64,000 nucleotides of DNA, taken from contig NZ_JACFXV010000043.1 in the NCBI RefSeq assembly GCF_014050225.1, positions 248,001 to 312,000 of the forward strand, written 5' to 3'. A model generated the notes under the pieces. The model worked only from the letters and a program-made list of their open reading frames with translations, did not search any database and was not told the origin of the DNA. The stretch comes from Stappia albiluteola (GTDB lineage: Bacteria > Pseudomonadota > Alphaproteobacteria > Rhizobiales > Stappiaceae). This document shows, piece after piece, positions 18,595 to 28,183 of this stretch; within the stretch, counting starts at the first letter, position 1, and the number at the start of each line of letters is the position of its first letter. A program made the translations under genes and the position numbers.

Positions 18595-19730
18595 TGACCC
18601 AGGTCAGGCCTCAGTCCGGCGCTGCCGGCGTGACGGTCAACGGACCGCAGATCCTCGACGCGCTTCCCCATCCCGTCATCATGGTGGGCCCGGAAGGGGC
18701 GATCGAGGCGGCGAACATGGCGGCGGAAAACTTCTTCGGCGCCAGCGCGGCGGTGTTGAAGCGCCATCCCATCTCCTATTTCGTGCCTTTCGGCAGCCCG
18801 CTGCTGTCGCTGGTCGAGCAGGTGCGTGAGCGCGGCGCGCCGGTCAACGAATACAAGGTCGATGTCGGCTCGCCGAGGATCGGGCCCGAGCGCGTGGTCG
18901 ACATCAACGCGGCGCCGGTCTCCGAGCGGCCGGGCGCCGTCGTGCTGATGTTCCAGGAGCGCGGCATGGCGGAGAAGATCGACCGCCAGCTTACCTCGCG
19001 CGGGGCGGCACGCACGGTGACCGGGCTTGCGGCGATGCTGGCGCACGAGATCAAGAACCCGTTGTCGGGCATTCGCGGTGCGGCGCAACTGCTTGAGAGT
19101 TCGGCCGCCGAGGACGACCGGGCACTGACCCGCCTCATCATGGACGAGACCGACCGCATCGTGAAGCTGGTCGACCGGATGGAGGTCTTTTCCGACGAAC
19201 GGCCGATCGAGCGCGAGCCGGTCAATATCCATGTCGTGCTGGACCATGTGAAGCGGCTGGCGGAATCGGGCTTCGCGCGCGACGTGCGCATCATCGAGGA
19301 ATACGATCCTTCGCTGCCGCCGGTCTTCGCCAATCGCGACCAGCTGGTGCAGGTGTTCCTCAACCTGATCAAGAACGCCTGCGAGGCGATCGGCGGCCGC
19401 GCCGACGGCGAGGTGACGCTGTCGACGGCGTTCCGCCCGGGCATCCGCCTGTCCGTGCCGGGGACGTCGGAGCGGGTCAGCCTGCCGCTTGAATTCTGCG
19501 TGCGCGACAATGGCGCCGGCGTGCCGGCGGACCTGCTGCCGCATCTCTTCGAACCGTTCATCACCACCAAGACCAACGGCTCGGGGCTCGGCCTTGCATT
19601 GGTCGCCAAGATCATCGGCGACCACGGCGGCGTCATCGAGTGCGACAGCCAGAGTGGGCGCACGACCTTCCGCATCCTCATGCCGGCCTACATGCCGCAC
19701 GACCATTCTATCAACGTCAGGACCGATTGA
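18594..19730 (+). CDS. ntrB: Nitrogen regulation sensor histidine kinase NtrB
   Basis: Cytoplasmic kinase/phosphatase controlling NtrC in response to PII (GlnB) signalling of nitrogen status. 378 residues from ATG 18594 (a GTG three bases earlier is also in frame). Domains: PAS (about 20-125), dimerisation/H-box [21 protein letters not shown] (His about 146), and HATPase with N-box [13 protein letters not shown]1 DNGAGVP, and G2 [14 protein letters not shown]. No transmembrane segment, as expected. Two bases separate its stop from ntrC. Confidence 0.94.
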   Translation: MTQVRPQSGAAGVTVNGPQILDALPHPVIMVGPEGAIEAANMAAENFFGASAAVLKRHPISYFVPFGSPLLSLVEQVRERGAPVNEYKVDVGSPRIGPERVVDINAAPVSERPGAVVLMFQERGMAEKIDRQLTSRGAARTVTGLAAMLAHEIKNPLSGIRGAAQLLESSAAEDDRALTRLIMDETDRIVKLVDRMEVFSDERPIEREPVNIHVVLDHVKRLAESGFARDVRIIEEYDPSLPPVFANRDQLVQVFLNLIKNACEAIGGRADGEVTLSTAFRPGIRLSVPGTSERVSLPLEFCVRDNGAGVPADLLPHLFEPFITTKTNGSGLGLALVAKIIGDHGGVIECDSQSGRTTFRILMPAYMPHDHSINVRTD

Positions 19731-19732
19731 TC

Positions 19733-21169
<1,437 letters not shown>

Positions 21170-21192
21170 CCTTGCCCCTGAACTGAATGACT

Positions 21193-21228
21193 CGGCGGCG
21201 GCTCCAGGCGCGCCGCCGCGAAGTTTTC
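21193..21228 (+). terminator. Probable terminator after ntrC
   Basis: Stem CGGCGGCG (21193-21200)/CGCCGCCG (21211-21218) followed by CGAAGTTTTCCCC, 24 bases after the ntrC stop. A GC stem with a short T-run supports separate transcription of ntrBC and ntrYX. Confidence 0.55.
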
Positions 21229-21464
21229 CCCAAGTTCGTGATTTTGCGCTGCCGCGCCGTCATCGTGTCGTATTTTCGCAACATTCTGTGGTAAACGTGC
21301 CGCGGCCGTCGCATGATGGCTTAGCCGATAAAAACGATTCAATCGGGCGGTCCGCCTGGAGCAATCCTGGCCGCGTTGCCTGAAATGACGGTATCGAAGC
21401 ATGATCTTGCAGGGGAGGGCGACAGCCTTCCCGGACTTGCTTCCACAGGGGTGGCTGTCGAACC

Positions 21465-23744
21465 GTGCTAGCCGAGCGACACGATATCTCAACGGTGGAC
21501 GCCGATCCGCGGGCCAAGGTCGGATCCGCGCGCAAGACCGGGCTCGTCTTTGTTGCGCTCGCGCTGATTTCGATCGGCGTCACCTTTCTGATCCTGACCG
21601 GGCTGACTCCCCTCGAGCCGACGAGCGAGGTCGTCACGATCGCCATGGCGATCAATGGCGTCTTCGTGCTGGCACTGGCCGGATTGATCTGCGTCGAGGT
21701 GATCTCGCTCATCCAGTCCCGCAGGCGCGGGCGGGCCGCCGCGCGGCTGCATGTGCGCATCGTGGCGCTGTTCACGGTCATCGCGGCCGTGCCCGCGATC
21801 ATGATCGCCGTCGTCGCGACCGTAACGCTCGACCGGGGTCTCGACCGGTGGTTCCAGGACCGTACCCGCACCATCATCGACAATGCGCTTGTCGTGGCGC
21901 AGGCTTATCTTCAGGAGCATGCGCGGGTCCTGCGCGGCGACCTGATCGCCATGGCCAACGACGTGGACCGCGCCAAGCAGGTCTATGACTACGAGCCGAC
22001 CCGCTTCGACAGTTTCTTCCGGGCGCAGACCCAGCTGCGGGCACTCCTCGGTGCGTTCATCATGCAGGGCGACGGCACGGTGATCACGCGGGTGCTGACC
22101 AATCCCGATGCCAACGTGCTGCTGCCCCCGCCCAACGCCTTCAAGGAGGCGGACGGCGGCGAACCCGTCCTGATCGCGCCGGGCCCTTCGAACCTCGTCG
22201 GCGGCGTGATGCGGCTTTCCGCCTATGACGGGATGTACCTCTATGTCACGCGGTCACTCGACAAGCGCGTGGTCGACTACATGCGTCTGGCGGAAGAAGG
22301 CGCACAGCAATATACCGCGATGGACCAGACGCGCTTCGGCGTGCAGGTGGCCTTCGCGCTCGTCTTTACGGGCGTGACGCTGGTCCTCATCCTCGCCTCG
22401 ATCTGGATCGGGTTCGGCTTCGCCAACCGGCTTGTGGCGCCGATCCGCCGCCTCATTGCCGCCGCCTCGGAGATTTCCAAGGGCAACCTCTTCGTCGAGG
22501 TTCAGACGGACAAGGCGTCCGGCGATCTTGCAAATCTCGGCACCACCTTCAACACGATGACCTCGCAGTTGCGGGGGCAGCGGGATGCGCTGCTGGCGGC
22601 AAACGACCAGATCGACCGCCGTCGCCGGTTCACGGAAGCTGTGCTCTCCGGCGTCACGGCAAGTGTCGTGGGCATCGACGAGACGGGCAGGATCACCCTG
22701 GTGAACCGGTCGGCGCTGGCGCTTTTCGACATGCCCGAGGAAGACCTGCTCGATCAGCCGCTGGCCGATGTCGTGCCGGAGCTTTCCGATGTGGTGACGC
22801 AGGTCATTTCGCGTGAAGACGGCCGCTTCAAGGAAACGCAGGTCGCGATCATCCGGCACGGCAAGGAACGCACGGTCAACGTCCGCATCACCAGCGAGCA
22901 GTCGACCCGGCGCGAGCATGGCTATGTGGTGACGCTCGACGACATTTCGGATCTCGTATCGGCGCAGCGCACATCCGCCTGGGCGGATGTGGCGCGCCGC
23001 ATAGCGCATGAGATCAAGAATCCGCTGACGCCGATCCAGCTTTCGGCCGAGCGTATCCGCCGCCGCTACGGCAAGAAGATCGAGGACGACCGTGGCGTCT
23101 TCGACCAGTGCGTCGATACGATCATCCGCCAGGTCGGGGACATTGGAAGGATGGTGGACGAGTTCTCCTCCTTCGCGCGCATGCCGAAACCGACGATGAG
23201 CGAAGCGGACCTGCGCAATACGGTGCGCGAGGCGGCGTTCCTGCAGTCGGTCGCCCATCCGGAGATCGAGATCACGACGCATTTGCCGAAGGAGCCGGTG
23301 GTCACCGTCTTCGACGCGCGTCTAGTCGGGCAGGGGCTTACGAACGTCATAAAGAACGCGACCGAAGCCGTGCTCGCCGTGCCGCCCGAGGACTTGGGCA
23401 AGGGAAAGATTTCAGTGCATCTGCGCGTGGAAGACGACACCCGCGTGATCGAAATCATCGACAACGGTATCGGCCTGCCGCAGGAAAACAGGCAGCGTCT
23501 GCTGGAGCCCTACATGACGACGCGGGAAAAAGGCACCGGCCTCGGCCTCGCGATCGTTCGCAAGATCATGGAAGAGCATGGAGGCGGCATCGAACTTCTC
23601 GACGCTCCGGCTGTGGCCGAGGGCGGACGGGGAGCGATGATCCGTCTCACGATCAGTGCCAAACCTGCAACGCCGGAAGAAGTCGAGGAAAACGGCCAAG
23701 GCAAGCAGGACGAAGAAGTGACGGTTGCCACCAATGCCTTATGA
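21465..23744 (+). CDS. ntrY: Membrane nitrogen sensor kinase NtrY
   Basis: 759-residue inner-membrane histidine kinase partnered with NtrX. Architecture: three to four N-terminal transmembrane segments (about residues 25-45, 60-80, 100-120), a periplasmic sensor region (about 125-285), another membrane span (about 293-315), HAMP (NRLVAPIRRLIAAASEISKGN, about 318-340), PAS (about 385-490), H-box [26 protein letters not shown] (His about 512), and HATPase with N-box NVIKNATEAV and G-box GTGLGLAIVRKI. Start is uncertain: GTG 21465 is the only upstream start kept in frame and has a poor ribosome-binding site; a 28-codon frame (21385-21471) overlaps it. NtrYX is linked to nitrogen and redox/envelope responses in alphaproteobacteria. 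Confidence 0.92.
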   Translation: MLAERHDISTVDADPRAKVGSARKTGLVFVALALISIGVTFLILTGLTPLEPTSEVVTIAMAINGVFVLALAGLICVEVISLIQSRRRGRAAARLHVRIVALFTVIAAVPAIMIAVVATVTLDRGLDRWFQDRTRTIIDNALVVAQAYLQEHARVLRGDLIAMANDVDRAKQVYDYEPTRFDSFFRAQTQLRALLGAFIMQGDGTVITRVLTNPDANVLLPPPNAFKEADGGEPVLIAPGPSNLVGGVMRLSAYDGMYLYVTRSLDKRVVDYMRLAEEGAQQYTAMDQTRFGVQVAFALVFTGVTLVLILASIWIGFGFANRLVAPIRRLIAAASEISKGNLFVEVQTDKASGDLANLGTTFNTMTSQLRGQRDALLAANDQIDRRRRFTEAVLSGVTASVVGIDETGRITLVNRSALALFDMPEEDLLDQPLADVVPELSDVVTQVISREDGRFKETQVAIIRHGKERTVNVRITSEQSTRREHGYVVTLDDISDLVSAQRTSAWADVARRIAHEIKNPLTPIQLSAERIRRRYGKKIEDDRGVFDQCVDTIIRQVGDIGRMVDEFSSFARMPKPTMSEADLRNTVREAAFLQSVAHPEIEITTHLPKEPVVTVFDARLVGQGLTNVIKNATEAVLAVPPEDLGKGKISVHLRVEDDTRVIEIIDNGIGLPQENRQRLLEPYMTTREKGTGLGLAIVRKIMEEHGGGIELLDAPAVAEGGRGAMIRLTISAKPATPEEVEENGQGKQDEEVTVATNAL

Positions 23745-25101
23745 CATTCTCATCGTTGACGACGAAGCCGATATCCGCGAGCTGATCGCTGGCATCCTGG
23801 ACGACGAGGGCTATGGAACCCGCACCGCCGGTGACAGCGATTCCGCGCTTGCCGCCATTCGGGAGCGCCGGCCGTCGCTGGTGGTCCTCGATATCTGGCT
23901 GATGGGAAGCCGCCTCGACGGCCTCGCCCTGCTCGATGTCATCCGCGAGCAGGACCCGGATCTTCCCGTCGTCATCATTTCCGGTCACGGCAATATCGAA
24001 ACGGCCGTCTCCGCCATCAAGCGCGGCGCCTACGACTATATCGAGAAGCCGTTCAAGGCCGACCGGCTGGTGTTGATCACGGAGCGCGCGCTGGAAGCGT
24101 CCTCGCTGCGCCGCGAAATCCGCGACCTGAAACAACGCAGCACCGACGCCCTTTCGATGATCGGCAAATCCACGGCGATGAACCATCTGCGCCAGACGAT
24201 CGAGCGCGTCGCCGCCACCAACAGCCGAATCCTGATCACCGGGCCTTCGGGCTCCGGCAAGGAGTTGGCCGCACGCACGATCCATACCTCTTCGCTGCGC
24301 TCGCGCGGACCGTTCGTCGTCATCAACGCCGCGACGATCACGCCGGAGAGGATGGAGGAGGAACTTTTCGGTATCGAGGACGAGGGCGGCAAGATCCGCA
24401 AGATCGGCGCCCTTGAGGAAGCTCATGGCGGCACGCTCTATATCGACGAGGTTGCCGACATGCCGCGCGAGACGCAGGGCAAGATCCTGCGCGTGCTCGT
24501 GGAACAGACATTCGCGCGCGTGGGCGGGGCGGGGAAAGTCAAGGTGGACGTGCGCATCCTGTCTTCCAGCGCCCGCAACCTGGAGCAGGAGATCGCCGCC
24601 GGGAACCTGCGGGAGGATCTCTTTCACCGGCTGAGCGTGGTGCCGCTTGCCATTCCCTCGCTCGCCGAGCGTCGCGAGGATATCCCGGAACTGATCACCT
24701 TCTTCATGGACCAGATTTCGGGAGCCGCCGGCCTGCCGATCCGCCGCATCGGCGACGACGCCATGGCGGTGCTGCAGGCGCATGACTGGCCCGGCAATAT
24801 CCGTCAGCTGCGCAACAACGTGGAACGGCTGATGATCCTGACACGGGGCGATCCCGAAGCGGTGGTCACCGCCGACCTGCTGCCGGCGGAAGTGGGCGAC
24901 ATGCTGCCGAACCTGTCATCCACCGGCAATGGCGAGCACCTGATGTCATTGCCGCTTCGCGACGCCCGCGAGCTGTTCGAACGCGATTATCTGCAGGCCC
25001 AGATCAAGCGCTTCGGCGGCAATATTTCCCGCACGGCCGAATTCGTCGGCATGGAGCGCTCCGCCCTCCACCGCAAGCTCAAGACGCTCGGCCTTTCATA
25101 A
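23734..25101 (+). CDS. ntrX: Response regulator NtrX
   Basis: 455 residues from ATG 23734 (overlaps the ntrY stop by 11 bases; a TTG nine bases upstream is less likely). Receiver domain with VDDEAD acidic pair and phospho-Asp in LVVLDIWLMG; AAA+ domain with GPSGSGKELAART and TLYIDEVADM; C-terminal Fis-type helix-turn-helix (GGNISRTAEFVGMERSALHRKLK). The GAFTGA loop needed to contact sigma-54 is missing: the segment between ELFG and the Walker B reads IEDEGGKIRKIG. This is consistent with the known sigma-54-independent action of alphaproteobacterial NtrX. Confidence 0.94.
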   Translation: MPYDILIVDDEADIRELIAGILDDEGYGTRTAGDSDSALAAIRERRPSLVVLDIWLMGSRLDGLALLDVIREQDPDLPVVIISGHGNIETAVSAIKRGAYDYIEKPFKADRLVLITERALEASSLRREIRDLKQRSTDALSMIGKSTAMNHLRQTIERVAATNSRILITGPSGSGKELAARTIHTSSLRSRGPFVVINAATITPERMEEELFGIEDEGGKIRKIGALEEAHGGTLYIDEVADMPRETQGKILRVLVEQTFARVGGAGKVKVDVRILSSSARNLEQEIAAGNLREDLFHRLSVVPLAIPSLAERREDIPELITFFMDQISGAAGLPIRRIGDDAMAVLQAHDWPGNIRQLRNNVERLMILTRGDPEAVVTADLLPAEVGDMLPNLSSTGNGEHLMSLPLRDARELFERDYLQAQIKRFGGNISRTAEFVGMERSALHRKLKTLGLS

Positions 25102-25116
25102 GGCTTGGCGTAAACA

Positions 25117-25145
25117 TTGAGACTTTCGCGCTGAGGCGTTCTATA
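25117..25145 (+). promoter_or_regulatory. Sigma-70 promoter for trkA
   Basis: TTGAGA (25117-25122), exactly 17 bases, then TCTATA (25140-25145), close to the rhizobial CTTGAC-N17-CTATAT pattern and 31 bases before the trkA ATG. A convincing promoter in the 75-bp gap after ntrX. Confidence 0.6.
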
Positions 25146-25176
25146 GAGCACGGATCGGGTCAAAGGGGCGCGTTTC

Positions 25177-26553
25177 ATGAGGGTTGTGATCTGTGGTGCC
25201 GGTCAGGTCGGCTACGGCATCGCCGAAAAGCTGGCGCAGGAGCAGAACGACGTTTCCGTCATCGATTCCTCGCCGCGTCTCGTAAATGCGATCCGCGACA
25301 CGCTCGATGTGCGCGGATTCGTCGGACACGGGGCGCATCCCGATGTCCTGGCGCAGGCCGGCGCCGACCAGGCCGACATGCTGATCGCCGTCACGCTCTA
25401 TGACGAAGTCAACATGGTCGCCTGCCAGGTGGCGCATTCCCTCTTCAATGTGCCAACCAAGATCGCTCGCGTGCGCGCGCAGAGCTATCTGGAATCGCGC
25501 TGGAGCGATCTGTTTTCGCGCGAAAACCTGCCCATCGACGTGATCATCTCGCCGGAGCTGGAAGTCGGCGACATGGTCCTGCGGCGCCTCGCCCTGCCCG
25601 GCGCGGTCGAGACGGTGCGGTTCGCCGATGACAATGTGGTCGTCGTCGGCATCATGTGCGACGAGGATTGCCCGGTGGTGAACACGCCGCTTCGGCAGTT
25701 GACTGAGCTTTTCCCCGATCTTGGTGCCGTCGTCGTCGGCATCTTCCGCAATGGCCGCCTTTTCGTGCCGAAGAGCTCCGATTCCATGATCACCGGCGAC
25801 CTCGTCTACGCTGTTGCGCGGCGCGATCAGGTGCGGCGCACGCTCAATATCTTCGGTCACGAGGAGCCGGAGGCGAACCGGGTGGTTATCGCCGGCGGCG
25901 GCAATATCGGGCTTTACGTTGCCCATGCGCTCGAGCAGCGCCAGAGCAAGGCCAAGGTGAAGCTGATCGAGCATTCGCGGGATCGGGCGATCTCGATCGC
26001 CGACGAACTGAAGCGCACGGTGATCCTGCACGGCAGCGCGCTCGACCAGAACATCCTGCTGGAAGCCGATATCGAGCAGGCAGATACCATGGTGGCGCTG
26101 ACCAACGAGGACGAGGTCAATATCCTCTCCTGCGTCATGGCAAAGAAGCTCGGCTGCCGGCGCAATCTGTCGCTTCTGAACAATTCCAGCTATCCGACCT
26201 TTGCCCATGCGCTGGGCATCGATGCCTATGTGAACCCGCGCCAGGTGACGATTTCGAAGATCCTGCGGCACGTGCGCCGAGGCCGGATCCGCGGCGTGCA
26301 TGCGCTGCAGAACGGGGCCGCCGAAGTGATCGAGGCGGAAGCGCTGGAGACCTCGCCGCTGGTCGGGCGGCCGCTCAGGGACGTCGATCTGCCGGACGGC
26401 ATCCGTGTCGGCGCCATTTTTCGCAATGGCAAGGTCATCACGCCGAATGGCGACACCCAGATCATGGCGCACGATCGCGCCGTGATCTTCGCGGTTGCCG
26501 AGCGCGTAAGGCAGGTAGAGCAGATGTTCCGCGTGAGCCTGGAATTCTTCTGA
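25177..26553 (+). CDS. trkA: Trk potassium uptake regulatory protein TrkA
   Basis: 458-residue peripheral membrane protein that binds NAD(H) and gates the TrkH/TrkG potassium channel. Two tandem RCK modules: Rossmann TrkA_N (CGAGQVGYGIAEKLAQE, residues 6-22) plus TrkA_C, repeated from about residue 230 (VIAGGGNIGLYVAHALEQR). Length matches the two-domain family. No TrkH gene is in the window. The site between ntrX and dat is a conserved rhizobial order. Own promoter just upstream. Confidence 0.94.
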   Translation: MRVVICGAGQVGYGIAEKLAQEQNDVSVIDSSPRLVNAIRDTLDVRGFVGHGAHPDVLAQAGADQADMLIAVTLYDEVNMVACQVAHSLFNVPTKIARVRAQSYLESRWSDLFSRENLPIDVIISPELEVGDMVLRRLALPGAVETVRFADDNVVVVGIMCDEDCPVVNTPLRQLTELFPDLGAVVVGIFRNGRLFVPKSSDSMITGDLVYAVARRDQVRRTLNIFGHEEPEANRVVIAGGGNIGLYVAHALEQRQSKAKVKLIEHSRDRAISIADELKRTVILHGSALDQNILLEADIEQADTMVALTNEDEVNILSCVMAKKLGCRRNLSLLNNSSYPTFAHALGIDAYVNPRQVTISKILRHVRRGRIRGVHALQNGAAEVIEAEALETSPLVGRPLRDVDLPDGIRVGAIFRNGKVITPNGDTQIMAHDRAVIFAVAERVRQVEQMFRVSLEFF

Positions 26554-26561
26554 TCTGCGTT

Positions 26562-26589
26562 GTTTGCAATGCAGACCTGCATCACAAAC
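26562..26589 (+). promoter_or_regulatory. 28-bp dyad symmetry after trkA
   Basis: GTTTG-CA-ATGCAG-AC-CTGCAT-CA-CAAAC: arms GTTTG/CAAAC and ATGCAG/CTGCAT are perfect, broken only by a CA/CA internal loop. Nine bases after the trkA stop. It could be the trkA transcription end, though no T-run follows, or a protein-binding dyad. Confidence 0.45.
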
Positions 26590-26655
26590 ATAACTTTATG
26601 ATCCGTGAGCCCTTGTCGGTTCGCCGCCAGCCGTCATACTCGGAACATGTATGAT

Positions 26656-26686
26656 TTTTGACCAAATGGTCAAAACATCGCATATT
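26656..26686 (+). promoter_or_regulatory. Promoter with palindromic operator for dat(-hfq-hflX)
   Basis: TTGACC (26658-26663), 17 bases, CATATT (26681-26686): a good sigma-70 promoter about 120 bases before the dat ATG. The -35 hexamer lies inside a perfect palindrome TTTTGACCA-AA-TGGTCAAAA (26656-26675), the classic place for a repressor operator. The repressor is unknown; no regulator gene of matching type is adjacent. Confidence 0.5.
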
Positions 26687-26808
26687 CGGCGGATTGGTAC
26701 GGGCTGCTTTTGGGCTGTATCCTGTCAACGAATGCAAGGGATACGTTCCGGACGGGGTAGAAGGTCTGCCTGCCGGAGCGATCGTCGGGAGCCAAGCCGG
26801 GAGTTCGC

Positions 26809-27672
26809 ATGAGCCGTATCGCCTACGTCAATGGTCGTTACGTTCCGCACGCGCAAGCCTGCGTTCATATCGAGGATCGCGGTTATCAGTTCGCCGACGG
26901 CGTCTACGAAGTCTGTGAGGTCTGGTCCGGCAAGATCGTCGACGAGCGGCGCCATCTGGACAGGCTCGATCGTTCGCTCGGGGAATTGTCGATTGCCTCG
27001 CCGATGAGCCGGGCAGCGCTTGGTTTCGTTCTGCGCGAGGTCATCCGGCGCAACAGGGTGCGGGACGGTCTCGTTTACCTGCAGGTGACCCGCGGCGTTG
27101 CGAAACGCGATCATTATTTTCCCGCCGATGGTACACCGCCGGCTCTGGTCGTTACGGCGCGGGCGGCGGATCCGCGTGCCGCGGAGAAGGTCGCCGATGC
27201 CGGTGTCGGCGTCATCACGGTGCCGGAAAACCGGTGGGACCGTGTCGACATCAAGACCGTGGGCCTGTTGCCGAATGTGCTTGCCAAGCAGAAGGCCAGG
27301 GAGCGGGGCGCTCGCGAGGCATGGTTCGTCGACGGCGATGGCATGGTTACGGAAGGCGGCTCGACCAATGCCTGGATCGTCACGAAGGACGGGAAGCTGG
27401 TGACGCGGCCCGCCGATCACGGAATTCTGCGGGGCATAACCCGGCAAGTCGTGCTGGACCTCGCTGCGCGCGAAGGTTTAAGCGTTGAGGAAAGAGCCTT
27501 CTCCGTCGCGGAGGCGCTGGAGGCGAAGGAAGCTTTCATTACGGCCGCTTCATCGCTCGTCATGCCGGTCGTCCGGATTGACGGGCGCGCTGTGGGCAAC
27601 GGGCATCCAGGCTCAATTGCACGGAATTTGAGGGAGAAATTTCATGAAATCAGCGAGTTGGAGGAAATTTGA
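26809..27672 (+). CDS. dat: D-amino-acid transaminase (fold-type IV aminotransferase)
   Basis: 287-residue PLP enzyme of the branched-chain aminotransferase/D-alanine transaminase group; D-amino-acid transaminase interconverts D-alanine and D-glutamate, supplying D-glutamate for peptidoglycan. Visible: FADGVYEVCEVW (about 30-41), the PLP-lysine region DIKTVGLLPNVLAKQKARERGA (about 147-168, Schiff-base Lys at about 149), and EGGSTNAWIV (about 182-191). Length equals the D-AAT family. Same position before hfq in other rhizobia. The long 5' leader contains an operator-like palindrome. Confidence 0.88.
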   Translation: MSRIAYVNGRYVPHAQACVHIEDRGYQFADGVYEVCEVWSGKIVDERRHLDRLDRSLGELSIASPMSRAALGFVLREVIRRNRVRDGLVYLQVTRGVAKRDHYFPADGTPPALVVTARAADPRAAEKVADAGVGVITVPENRWDRVDIKTVGLLPNVLAKQKARERGAREAWFVDGDGMVTEGGSTNAWIVTKDGKLVTRPADHGILRGITRQVVLDLAAREGLSVEERAFSVAEALEAKEAFITAASSLVMPVVRIDGRAVGNGHPGSIARNLREKFHEISELEEI

Positions 27673-27783
27673 ACAAGGTGGAAACGCCCTGGAAGAATGG
27701 GCAGGAAAATTGAACCGGGTTACGTTAAACTGATTTTGGTGAGTTCAGGGCCTTAAGCCCGCTGACTGACTTCTAGAATAAAG

Positions 27784-27822
27784 CGGAAGGGGCGCGGTGA
27801 TCTGGGCCCCGCCAACCTTCCG
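27784..27822 (+). promoter_or_regulatory. Stem-loop in the dat-hfq gap
   Basis: Outer stem CGGAAGG (27784-27790)/CCTTCCG (27816-27822) plus inner GGCG/CGCC with an AA bulge. It lies about 104 bases before hfq, within a 253-bp gap that probably holds an hfq promoter I could not fix. Could be the 3' end of the dat message or a structured hfq leader. Confidence 0.4.
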
Positions 27823-27925
27823 TAAACGAAAAATCCGGACGTCACGATTAGGGCGCCACGGGCATGGGCAGTGAACTTGGCGGATGCCGCGGCCGTATCC
27901 GGAGAAACTTAGGAAATATAAAAAC

Positions 27926-28183
27926 ATGGCTGACCGCGCACAGAATCTTCAGGACACGTTCCTGAATCACGTACGTAAACAGAAGACTCCTCTTACGATC
28001 TTTCTTATCAATGGCGTGAAATTGCAGGGTGTCGTCACCTGGTTCGACAATTTTTGCGTATTGCTTCGCCGCGACGGGCACTCCCAGCTCGTCTATAAGC
28101 ATGCGATCTCGACCATAATGCCGAACGCCCCCGTGCAGCTCTTCGAGCCCAATGAAACCGAAGGCGAAAAGGCGGCAGGCTGA
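27926..28183 (+). CDS. hfq: RNA chaperone Hfq
   Basis: 85-residue Sm-like protein that pairs small RNAs with mRNAs. Sm1 and Sm2 motifs are present: [42 protein letters not shown] and the signature YKHAIST near residue 55-61, which forms the RNA-binding pore. Start ATG 27926 has ribosome-binding site TTAGGAAATA; the longer frame from 27884 adds non-conserved residues. The TGA is followed at once by the hflX start, so the two are coupled. A key post-transcriptional regulator of rhizobial nitrogen and transport genes. Confidence 0.96.
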   Translation: MADRAQNLQDTFLNHVRKQKTPLTIFLINGVKLQGVVTWFDNFCVLLRRDGHSQLVYKHAISTIMPNAPVQLFEPNETEGEKAAG

